Shown: in pieces, positions 1-4,972 of the stretch
Layout of the letters: each line of letters opens with the position of its first letter
How positions within the stretch are numbered: position 1 is the stretch's first letter
DNA from: an uncultured Eubacteriales bacterium
GTDB lineage: Bacteria; Bacillota; Clostridia; UMGS1840
Reading direction: 5' to 3'
NCBI GenBank assembly: GCA_900555525.1
Contig: USLP01000116.1
Span: 1 to 5,503 of the forward strand
DNA length: 5,503 bases
Program-made: the position numbers and the translations under genes
Notes under the pieces: generated by a model
The model's database searches: none
Seen by the model: only the letters and a program-made list of their open reading frames with translations
Told to the model about the DNA's origin: nothing

Positions 1-119
1 ATATTAACATCCATAGTATCATTTATATCTATACTAGGATTACTAATTGCGGTATTTAAATTACCAGTAGCCCTATATGGTGTAACATTTTCTAATTTTT
101 TATCATCATCATAATTCAT
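1..119 (-). CDS. N-terminal fragment of an unidentified protein, cut by the left edge
   Basis: An ATG at 117-119 on the minus strand opens a frame that stays open to the window edge, giving 39 codons that begin MNYDDDKKLENVTPYRATGN. A strong Shine-Dalgarno AAGGAGGT (126-133) lies 6 bases upstream, so the start is well supported. The visible part is hydrophilic, has an acidic DDDKK start and is rich in Asn, Asp and Thr. No signal peptide, membrane segment or known motif is visible. It lies 44 bases downstream of the Met/Asn-rich gene on the same strand, with no terminator seen between them, so the two are probably cotranscribed. Its codons (AAT, TTA, ATA, AGT) are AT-rich like that neighbour and unlike aspS and hisS. 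I do not recognise the family and propose no function. Confidence 0.75.
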   Translation of the reverse strand, partial: MNYDDDKKLENVTPYRATGNLNTAISNPSIDINDTMDVN

Positions 120-125
120 TTAAAT

Positions 126-133
126 ACCTCCTT
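126..133 (-). promoter_or_regulatory. Ribosome binding site of the left-edge gene
   Basis: AAGGAGGT on the minus strand is a near-perfect anti-16S match, 6 bases before the ATG at 119. It fixes the start of the partial left-edge gene. Confidence 0.8.
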
Positions 134-163
134 AAGATAGAAAGGATTTAGATTAACTAAATC

Positions 164-1204
164 TTATAGATTCCAATTACCATTATTTTGATTATTCGGT
201 ACATTACCATTCATTACAAAGTTTGATCCACCCTGCACTAAATTATTGGTATAACCATTCATATTGTTTACTGGCTCCTGTGGCATTTGATTCATATTTG
301 GCATTGTATTAGGAACACCATTTGGAACATTATTTATCATATTATTTGGCATATTGTTTGTATTTGCTTGATTCATTGGCTCTACTACTGGAGCACTAGG
401 AATATTAACATTTGGTATTACACTTGGTCCTGCCATTTGTGGCATAGTATTTGGTATTGGTGTTGGAGTAACTCCACCCATTTGAACACCAGTAGTTGCC
501 TCTGAAATAGAATTTTGCATTGGTTCTGGTGTAGGTACTGTCATTTGTGGTGCTACACTAGGCATAGGATTTGGTATGCTACTTTGCATACTTGGTACCT
601 CTCTTGGTTCTGTAACAGGAGCTACACCGCTATTTATTCCATTATTTAATATTGGTGTTGGTTCAACAGGTTTTGGTATTGATACCTCTCTTGGTTCAAA
701 TTTTGGTGTCTGCTCTGAAGCTGGAATAAAGAAAGAATCATTACTATTCATATTTTGATTTACTTCAGGTGCATTATTTGTTACATTAGGATTATTTTCA
801 AAATTATTATTCATGTTTATTCCCATTGTATTTATATTTGAATTTACACCTTGATTCATATTATTATTCATACTTTCAGGCATATTCTCCATCGTATTCA
901 TATTTTGATTTATATTCTGTGCCATATTATTTGACATATTCAGATCTTGATTATTCATCATCATATTATTGTTTAACATGTTATTATTCATCATATTATC
1001 AGTATTATGGCTCATCATGTCATTAAGGTTTTGATTCATCATCATACCATTATAGCCCATATTCATATTTTGATTCATTGCATTATAATTCATATCCATA
1101 CCTTGATTCATCATATTTAAATCATTAGTAGGCATACTATTATCACTTGCAGTTTCTCTTTCCTTTTTTTCTCTTGATTTCTTTTTCTTTTTTTGTTTGT
1201 TCAA
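164..1204 (-). CDS. Low-complexity Met/Asn/Pro-rich protein of unknown function; true N-terminus uncertain
   Basis: This is an open frame of 346 codons ending in TAA at 164-166. Residues 2-18 are almost all Lys, Arg and Glu. Residues about 24-155 are dominated by Met and Asn (runs such as MNNNMLNNNMMMNN). Residues about 160-280 are rich in Pro, Val, Thr, Glu and Met and contain EPREV twice (170-174 and 199-203). The tail is Asn-rich and ends NNGNWNL. There is no Cys, no signal peptide and no hydrophobic segment long enough to cross a membrane, so it looks intrinsically disordered. The nominal start is a TTG inside the infC sequence with no convincing ribosome binding site, and the first internal ATG (residue 24) has none either. 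The real 5' end has therefore probably been lost at the junction with infC. The repetitive, AT-rich DNA differs clearly from the synthetase genes. No function can be assigned; a surface-associated or condensate-type disordered tail is only a guess. Confidence 0.6.
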   Translation of the reverse strand: MNKQKKKKKSREKKERETASDNSMPTNDLNMMNQGMDMNYNAMNQNMNMGYNGMMMNQNLNDMMSHNTDNMMNNNMLNNNMMMNNQDLNMSNNMAQNINQNMNTMENMPESMNNNMNQGVNSNINTMGINMNNNFENNPNVTNNAPEVNQNMNSNDSFFIPASEQTPKFEPREVSIPKPVEPTPILNNGINSGVAPVTEPREVPSMQSSIPNPMPSVAPQMTVPTPEPMQNSISEATTGVQMGGVTPTPIPNTMPQMAGPSVIPNVNIPSAPVVEPMNQANTNNMPNNMINNVPNGVPNTMPNMNQMPQEPVNNMNGYTNNLVQGGSNFVMNGNVPNNQNNGNWNL

Positions 1205-1406
1205 ACCTATACTTTCCGTAATCCATTATACGGCATACGGGAGGCACAGCTTTGGGAGAAATCATCACTAAATCGAGATTTCTTTTTTCCGCCTCCGAAA
1301 CTGCGGAATGAATGTCTAAAATACCGAGCTGTGAACCGTCGGGAGCAACAACTCTAACTTCCTTTTCCTTGATTTCCTCATTGATTGGTAATTCCTTGAC
1401 GCTGAT
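1143..1406 (-). pseudogene. infC: 5' part of infC, translation initiation factor IF-3, C-terminal domain missing
   Basis: IF-3 binds the 30S subunit, prevents premature joining of 50S and checks start codon and initiator tRNA. Starting from ATC at 1404-1406, the frame reads 87 codons to a TGA at 1143-1145. Residues 8-70 are a convincing IF-3 N-terminal domain: INEEIKEKEVRVV, then DGSQLGIL, then the family signature RIMDYGKYRFEQTKKEKE (59-76). Usual IF-3 is about 165-180 residues; here similarity fades after residue 76 in a Lys/Arg-rich tail, and the IF3 C-terminal domain is absent. The expected downstream rpmI and rplT are missing too, replaced by AT-rich Met/Asn sequence. The start was chosen because AGGGGTG (1414-1420) lies 7 bases upstream and no ATG, GTG or TTG exists in frame near the domain start. 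IF-3 genes often use rare AUU/AUC starts for self-control. The broken 3' end is probably an assembly chimera, since IF-3 is normally essential. Confidence 0.85.
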
Positions 1407-1485
1407 AAAAAAGCACCCCTAACATAATAAATTCGGCTTTGGCATATTTTGCGGCAATGCATACAGCTTTCACTTTATGCCGCAT
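1378..1485 (-). CDS. Possible 35-codon leader ORF overlapping the infC start
   Basis: An ATG at 1483-1485 opens a 35-codon frame (begins MRHKVKAVCIAAKYAKAEF) that ends with TGA at 1378-1380. It crosses the infC ATC start in another frame, overlapping it by 29 bases. It lies wholly downstream of the leader terminator, so it would be transcribed only on read-through. The ribosome binding site is weak (CAGGG, 3 bases before the ATG). It could couple translation to infC, or be a chance frame inside structured leader RNA. I recognise no family and lean towards chance. Confidence 0.2.
   Translation of the reverse strand: MRHKVKAVCIAAKYAKAEFIMLGVLFYQRQGITNQ
1414..1420 (-). promoter_or_regulatory. 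Ribosome binding site that fixes the ATC start of infC
   Basis: AGGGGTG on the minus strand, followed by CTTTTTT (7 bases) and the ATC codon at 1406-1404. It is the only purine-rich Shine-Dalgarno candidate near the point where IF-3 similarity begins. Confidence 0.65.
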
Positions 1486-1500
1486 CAGCCCTGCCGTTTC

Positions 1501-1529
1501 AATAAAAAAGAGCGGATACCATCCGCTCT
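1501..1529 (-). terminator. Intrinsic terminator in the infC leader
   Basis: On the minus strand AGAGCGGAT and ATCCGCTCT form a perfect 9-bp stem with a GGT loop, followed by TTTTTTATT. This is a textbook rho-independent terminator. It lies between the infC promoter and the infC start, so it must be a regulated attenuator rather than the end of a gene. Confidence 0.85.
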
Positions 1530-1630
1530 GAAAAAACATACAAAGAAATATGTTCGTAAATAACCCGAAAACATAAATAAGTCATAGGGTGAGAAGCGGA
1601 TAGCTTCTTCTTTCAATATTGTACTTAAAT

Positions 1631-1659
1631 AATATACCACATTTTTCTTTGATTGTCAA
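1631..1659 (-). promoter_or_regulatory. Sigma-A promoter of the infC leader
   Basis: Minus-strand TTGACA (1654-1659), a 17-base spacer, then TATATT (1631-1636). The predicted start is near 1624. It lies between the aspS stop codon (1701) and the infC leader, so infC can be transcribed independently of aspS. No clear terminator is visible between aspS and this promoter; the 1660-1700 gap is A/T-rich without a stable GC stem. Confidence 0.8.
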
Positions 1660-1700
1660 GTGTTTTTTGCAATTTTTTTAAAAATATTTATAAAAGCGTG

Positions 1701-2525
1701 TTATTCCGATTTTTTATCGGGAGCAATACATTTAATGTTAAGCTCTGCAAGCTGTTTTTCCGATACAAAGTCGGGAGCGTTTGTCATTAATTCCGAAGCA
1801 TTTTGAACCTTCGGGAAAGCTATAACATCTCTTATGGAATCGCCGTACGTCATGAGCATACAAAGTCTGTCCAAGCCGTATGCCATTCCGCCGTGGGGAG
1901 GAGGTCCGAATCTGAACGCATTCATAAGAAATCCGAAACGGTTGTAAGCGTCCTCTTTAGTAAATCCCAAAACTTCAAACATTTTTTCCTGCAAAGCTGT
2001 ATCATGTATTCTGATGCTTCCGCCGCCGAGTTCAAAGCCGTTTAAAACAATATCATATGCTTTTGCTCTTACCTCACCGGGTGCGGTATCAAGCTTGGGG
2101 AGGTCCTCGTCAAGCGGAGATGTGAACGGATGGTGCATCGCAACATATCTGCCTTCTTCTTCGGAGTATTCCAAAAGAGGGAAGTTTGTAACCCATAAAA
2201 ACGAGAAGGATTTTTTGTCATACAAATCAAATTTCTTTGCAAGATGACATCTTAAGCTTCCCAAAACCGTAAATACCGTGCTTGTTTTGTCAGCGGAAAT
2301 AAGTATGATATCGCCTGCATCAGCATTCATTTTGTCAGTTATTTCTTTCATTTTTTCTTCAGTCATAAATTTGGCAATCGGAGACTTAACGCTTCCGTCG
2401 GCATTTATAACTATATACGCAAGACCTTTTCCGCCGTATGTTTTTGCAAGCTCCGAAAGAGCGTCAATTTCTTTTCTTGAAAGCTTTGCTCCCAAGCCCT
2501 TGCCGTTTATGGCTCTTACGCTGCC
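1701..2525 (-). CDS. aspS: Aspartyl-tRNA synthetase, C-terminal part (second frame of a frameshifted aspS)
   Basis: This frame continues AspRS where the upstream frame fails. It enters with GSVRAINGKGLGAKLSRKEI and ends with TAA at 1701-1703. It carries the bacterial insertion (GAD-type) domain, then the return to the class II catalytic core: NFPLLEYSEEEGRYVAMHHP, FELGGGSIRIHD, and motif 3 HGGMAYGLDRL, whose Arg contacts ATP, followed by the IRDVIAFPK and MTNAP signatures typical of bacterial AspRS. Neither an ATG nor a ribosome binding site exists at its 5' end; the first TTG (2493-2495) is simply an internal Leu codon of the intact protein. Joined to the N-terminal part with one base restored, the enzyme is about 597 residues, normal for bacterial AspRS (about 590). 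It is therefore one gene, not a separate protein. Confidence 0.93.
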   Translation of the reverse strand, partial: GSVRAINGKGLGAKLSRKEIDALSELAKTYGGKGLAYIVINADGSVKSPIAKFMTEEKMKEITDKMNADAGDIILISADKTSTVFTVLGSLRCHLAKKFDLYDKKSFSFLWVTNFPLLEYSEEEGRYVAMHHPFTSPLDEDLPKLDTAPGEVRAKAYDIVLNGFELGGGSIRIHDTALQEKMFEVLGFTKEDAYNRFGFLMNAFRFGPPPHGGMAYGLDRLCMLMTYGDSIRDVIAFPKVQNASELMTNAPDFVSEKQLAELNIKCIAPDKKSE

Positions 2526-3493
2526 GATAATGCTGAGGAAAACACTGTGAATTCAATATCTTTTACAATGTCGGAGATATTTACAAGCTCAAGCCCAAAA
2601 CGGTTATCGGGCTTATCGGAGCCGAAACGCTCCATAGCTTCATTGTAGTTAAGGCGCATAAACGGAGTTTTAACATCAACGTCCAAAACTTCCTTGAAAA
2701 CTCTTTTCAAAAATCCCTCATTTACCGTCATAACATCTTCCGCTTCAACGAAAGACATTTCCAAGTCTATCTGTGTAAATTCCGGCTGTCTGTCCGCTCT
2801 CAAGTCTTCATCTCTGAAACAGCGTGCAATCTGAAAATATCTGTCAAAACCGCTCAGCATAAGGAGCTGTTTGTAAAGCTGCGGAGACTGCGGAAGTGCA
2901 TAAAATTTTTCGGGATGAACCCTGCTCGGAACGAGATAGTCTCTTGCACCTTCGGGAGTTGATTTTTGCAGATACGGCGTCTCAATTTCCAAAAATCCGT
3001 TTTCGTCAAAGTAGTCTCTTGCGATTTTTGAAACTCTGTGGCGAAGCATAATATTTTTCTGCATTTCGGGACGTCTCAAATCAAGATAACGGTATTTAAG
3101 CCTTAATGCGTCGTTTGCATTCACATCGTCGGAAATTACAAAAGGTGTCGGCTCCGATACGGAAAGAATTTTCAGCTCGGACGCAATAATTTCAATTTCA
3201 CCTGTTTTTAAGTTGGGGTTAAATGCTCCGTTTCTTTCTCTTACCGTTCCGGTTACCGCCAAAACGTATTCGCTGTGAACCGTTTTCGCTTTCTTTGTAA
3301 GTTCCGGTGTCATCGTTTCGTCAAACACAATCTGTATAAGTCCCGTTCTGTCTCTCAAATCAATAAATATGAGCGAGCCTATATCTCTTTGCTTGTTTAC
3401 CCAGCCCGTAACCTTAACTTCTTTTCCTATATATGACCTGTCAATGTCATTTGTGTAGTTGGTTCTTTTAAAACCGTTCAGCTGTTCAGCCAT
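2516..3493 (-). CDS. aspS: Aspartyl-tRNA synthetase, N-terminal part (frameshifted aspS)
   Basis: AspRS charges tRNA(Asp) with aspartate in the cytoplasm. The frame starts at ATG 3491-3493, 7 bases after AGGAGGA, and runs 325 codons. The OB-fold anticodon-binding domain covers about residues 15-110 (KVTGWVNKQRDIGSLIFIDLRD). The catalytic core begins near 130 with LRLKYRYLDLRRPEMQ, class II motif 1 region FLEIETPYLQKSTPEGARD (167-185), QSPQLYKQLLM (202-212) for aspartate binding, and motif 2 FQIARCFRDEDLRADRQPEF (220-239). It then breaks: after ALS (321-323) the frame adds only Ala-Ala and stops at TAA 2516-2518, while the rest of the enzyme lies in another frame. The start overlaps the hisS stop by 8 bases (ATGGCTGA), so the two synthetases form an operon, probably with coupled translation. 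Confidence 0.95.
   Translation of the reverse strand: MAEQLNGFKRTNYTNDIDRSYIGKEVKVTGWVNKQRDIGSLIFIDLRDRTGLIQIVFDETMTPELTKKAKTVHSEYVLAVTGTVRERNGAFNPNLKTGEIEIIASELKILSVSEPTPFVISDDVNANDALRLKYRYLDLRRPEMQKNIMLRHRVSKIARDYFDENGFLEIETPYLQKSTPEGARDYLVPSRVHPEKFYALPQSPQLYKQLLMLSGFDRYFQIARCFRDEDLRADRQPEFTQIDLEMSFVEAEDVMTVNEGFLKRVFKEVLDVDVKTPFMRLNYNEAMERFGSDKPDNRFGLELVNISDIVKDIEFTVFSSALSAA
2519..2530 (-). other. aspS: One-base frameshift inside aspS
   Basis: The minus strand reads TTA TCG GCA GCG TAA in the N-terminal frame. Adding one base after TC (between 2526 and 2525) gives TCN GGC AGC GTA AGA, that is ALSGSVRAING, which restores the family sequence. One base is therefore missing here. There is no homopolymer and no X XXY YYZ slippery heptamer, so a base-call or assembly error, or a real mutation, is more likely than programmed frameshifting. 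Confidence 0.85.
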
Positions 3494-4757
3494 TTTTAGA
3501 TTCCTCCTTTAAAAAATAAAGTATTTCATCGAGCATACCTTCGTTTTGAACGCCTGTTTCCATGTTTTTTACAGTGAAACAATTGTTTTCCAACTCGTAA
3601 TCACCGATAACGAGCGTATATTTCGCTTTCAGCTTGTCCGCATATTTCATCTGTGCCTTAACGGAACGTGCGTTTAAGTCTAGCTCGGCATTTATATTGT
3701 CGTTTCGCAGTGAAAATACAGCTTCCAAAGCTTTTTTCTGCGCTTTTTCTCCTATCGGTATAATGAAAACCGTAGGAGCAGGGTATTCCTGTGCGAAATT
3801 ATCGCCCAAAAGCAGTAATAATCTTTCAAGACCCATTGCAAAGCCTATTCCGGGAGCGTCATGACCGCCTATTTCGCTTATAAGTCCGTCATACCGTCCG
3901 CCGCCCAAAACCGTACCCTGTGCGCCGATGTTATCCGAAACAAATTCAAATACGGTTTTTGTGTAGTAATCAAGACCTCTTACGATTTTTTTATCGATTT
4001 TGTATTCTATTCCGAGTGCGTCCAGGCTGTCGGTAACACCCTTAAAATGCTCTTTACATTCATCGCATACGCAATCGTATATCATCGGAGCGTCTTTGAT
4101 TACCGATTGGCATATTTCGCTTTTGCAGTCGAATATACGCATCGGATTTTTATACATTCTTTCCTTGCAAGTATCGCAAAGCGAGTCTTTTTTATCCTCC
4201 AAAAATGCGATAAGCTTTTTGTTGTATTCCGTTCTGCAATTTTTACATCCTATGTTATTAAGATTAAGCGTAATATTTTTAATATTAAATTCTTTGAATA
4301 TCCTGTCGGCAAGCATAATAGCCTCAACATCGGAATGATATGACGATGAGCCCATTATTTCCGTACCGAATTGGTGAAATTCTCTCAATCTTCCCGCCTG
4401 CGGTTTTTCATAACGGAAGCAGGAAATTATATAATACAGCTTTTGGGGAAGTATGCCTGCGTGCATACTGTTTTCCGCAAAGCTTCTTGCAATTCCCGCA
4501 GTGCCTTCGGGACGTAATGTAACGCTTCTTCCGCCCTTATCGGTAAATGTATACATTTCTTTTGTAACAACGTCCGTCGTATCTCCGACCCCTCTTTGAA
4601 AAAGCTCCGTATGCTCAAAAACGGGAGTGCGCAGTTCACGAAAATTAAAAACGTCGCACAAATGCCGCAATTTTTCTTCTATATACTGCCATTTACGGCT
4701 TTCCTGCGGCAATATATCTTTTGTTCCTTTGGGAACGGTAATTTTTACGTTTGCCAA
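3486..4757 (-). CDS. hisS: Histidyl-tRNA synthetase
   Basis: HisRS attaches histidine to tRNA(His) and works as a homodimeric class II enzyme in the cytoplasm. The 423-residue product has normal length (about 420) and no gap. PKGTKDILP (9-17) is the usual N-terminus, motif 1 lies around ELRTPVFEHTELF (41-53), motif 2 is FRYEKPQAGRLREFHQFGTE (114-133), the histidine-binding signatures are VRGLDYYTKTVFEF (259-272) and GGGRYDGL (285-292), and motif 3 is GIGFAMGLERL (303-313). An anticodon-binding domain follows from about 327. The insertion domain (170-235) carries four close Cys groups (GCKNC, LCDTC, DCKSEIC, DCVCDEC), as in related clostridial enzymes, perhaps for metal binding. The start is TTG at 4755-4757, chosen because a stop lies 9 codons upstream and no ATG fits; AAAGG lies about 11 bases before it. 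It is the first gene of the hisS-aspS operon, with a promoter close upstream. Confidence 0.96.
   Translation of the reverse strand: MANVKITVPKGTKDILPQESRKWQYIEEKLRHLCDVFNFRELRTPVFEHTELFQRGVGDTTDVVTKEMYTFTDKGGRSVTLRPEGTAGIARSFAENSMHAGILPQKLYYIISCFRYEKPQAGRLREFHQFGTEIMGSSSYHSDVEAIMLADRIFKEFNIKNITLNLNNIGCKNCRTEYNKKLIAFLEDKKDSLCDTCKERMYKNPMRIFDCKSEICQSVIKDAPMIYDCVCDECKEHFKGVTDSLDALGIEYKIDKKIVRGLDYYTKTVFEFVSDNIGAQGTVLGGGRYDGLISEIGGHDAPGIGFAMGLERLLLLLGDNFAQEYPAPTVFIIPIGEKAQKKALEAVFSLRNDNINAELDLNARSVKAQMKYADKLKAKYTLVIGDYELENNCFTVKNMETGVQNEGMLDEILYFLKEESKNG
3503..3509 (-). promoter_or_regulatory. Ribosome binding site of aspS inside the end of hisS
   Basis: AAGGAGG on the minus strand, about 9 bases before the aspS ATG and still within the hisS reading frame. 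Together with the 8-base overlap of the two genes it points to translational coupling. Confidence 0.75.
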
Positions 4758-4791
4758 TCCTGTATCAGTCCTTTCGATAACCTATTTTATT

Positions 4792-4820
4792 ATTTTACCA
4801 TAAATATAAAAAAATGTCAA
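4792..4820 (-). promoter_or_regulatory. Promoter of the hisS-aspS operon
   Basis: Minus-strand TTGACA (4815-4820), 17-base spacer, TAAAAT (4792-4797). The predicted start near 4785 leaves a leader of only about 28 bases before the TTG. That is too short for a T-box, so this synthetase operon is not controlled by uncharged tRNA through a leader from this promoter. Confidence 0.75.
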
Positions 4821-4844
4821 TCATTTAAGCTAAAATAGTTGACA
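4815..4844. repeat. Imperfect 30-base palindrome spanning both divergent -35 boxes
   Basis: TGTCAA (4815-4820) and TTGACA (4839-4844) are the two divergent -35 boxes. They form the ends of a dyad centred on AGCT (4828-4831), and 12 of 15 base pairs match. It could be a shared operator, or just the result of two back-to-back consensus -35 boxes in AT-rich DNA. Confidence 0.4.
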
Positions 4845-4867
4845 AATAATAAATTTGATTGTATAAT
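4839..4867 (+). promoter_or_regulatory. Distal promoter P1 of the UppP-like gene
   Basis: Plus-strand TTGACA (4839-4844), exactly 17 bases, TATAAT (4862-4867): full consensus in both boxes. The predicted start is near 4874, about 100 bases before the ATG, with an AT-rich leader between. Confidence 0.82.
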
Positions 4868-4913
4868 TAATTTACATATATATTTATATATAAAATTTTA
4901 TTTTCAAAAAAAC

Positions 4914-4942
4914 TTGATTTTTCGGAAGAATTATAGTATAAT
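4914..4942 (+). promoter_or_regulatory. Proximal promoter P2 of the UppP-like gene
   Basis: Plus-strand TTGATT (4914-4919), 17 bases, TATAAT (4937-4942). The predicted start is near 4949, giving a leader of about 24 bases that still contains the ribosome binding site. It is tandem with P1 75 bases upstream. Confidence 0.65.
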
Positions 4943-4972
4943 AATTTTATATCTAAAAAAGGGAATTTTAAT

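Larger units (their letters stand above)
1407..1625 (-). promoter_or_regulatory. infC 5' leader with transcription attenuator, probably L20-leader type
   Basis: The roughly 220-base leader runs from the predicted transcription start near 1624 to the infC ATC. In transcript order it holds a 6-bp hairpin AGAAGC/GCTTCT (1592-1608, loop TATCC), a weak AACATA/TATGTT hairpin followed by six T (1531-1554), the strong intrinsic terminator (1504-1529), a 7-bp hairpin (1450-1484) and the AGGGGTG ribosome binding site (1414-1420). The 3' arm of the first hairpin, TATCCGCT (1595-1602), also occurs as the 3' arm of the terminator, so it can pair with the terminator's 5' arm and act as an antiterminator. 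In Bacillus the infC-rpmI-rplT operon is controlled by ribosomal protein L20 binding such a leader; that the same ligand acts here is inference from position and layout. Confidence 0.6.

Noticed and set aside
287..1026. Plus-strand ORFs (287-505, 576-758, 826-1026) opposite the Met/Asn-rich gene
   Set aside because: They are the complement of the repetitive ATG/AAT codons, give low-complexity Tyr/Ser or Trp/Ile products, and lack ribosome binding sites.
870..1110. Recurrent CATTATTATTCATCAT-like blocks as a possible CRISPR or tandem repeat array
   Set aside because: The units vary in length and sequence, have no regular spacers, and are fully explained by Met/Asn codon runs in the minus-strand gene.
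2493..2495. TTG at 2495 as the start of a separate 264-residue protein
   Set aside because: AspRS similarity continues upstream of it in the same frame (VRAINGKG), and there is no ribosome binding site, so the codon is an internal Leu.
2516..2535. Programmed -1 frameshifting in aspS
   Set aside because: No slippery heptamer, no upstream Shine-Dalgarno-like stimulator and no precedent in AspRS; a missing base explains it more simply.
3861..4343. 160-codon plus-strand ORF antisense to hisS
   Set aside because: It lies wholly inside the well-conserved hisS gene, has no ribosome binding site or recognisable domain, and its aromatic-rich product looks like a translated complement.
4758..4814. 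T-box riboswitch before the hisS-aspS operon
   Set aside because: The leader is only about 28 bases from the predicted start site and contains no T-box motif or terminator hairpin.
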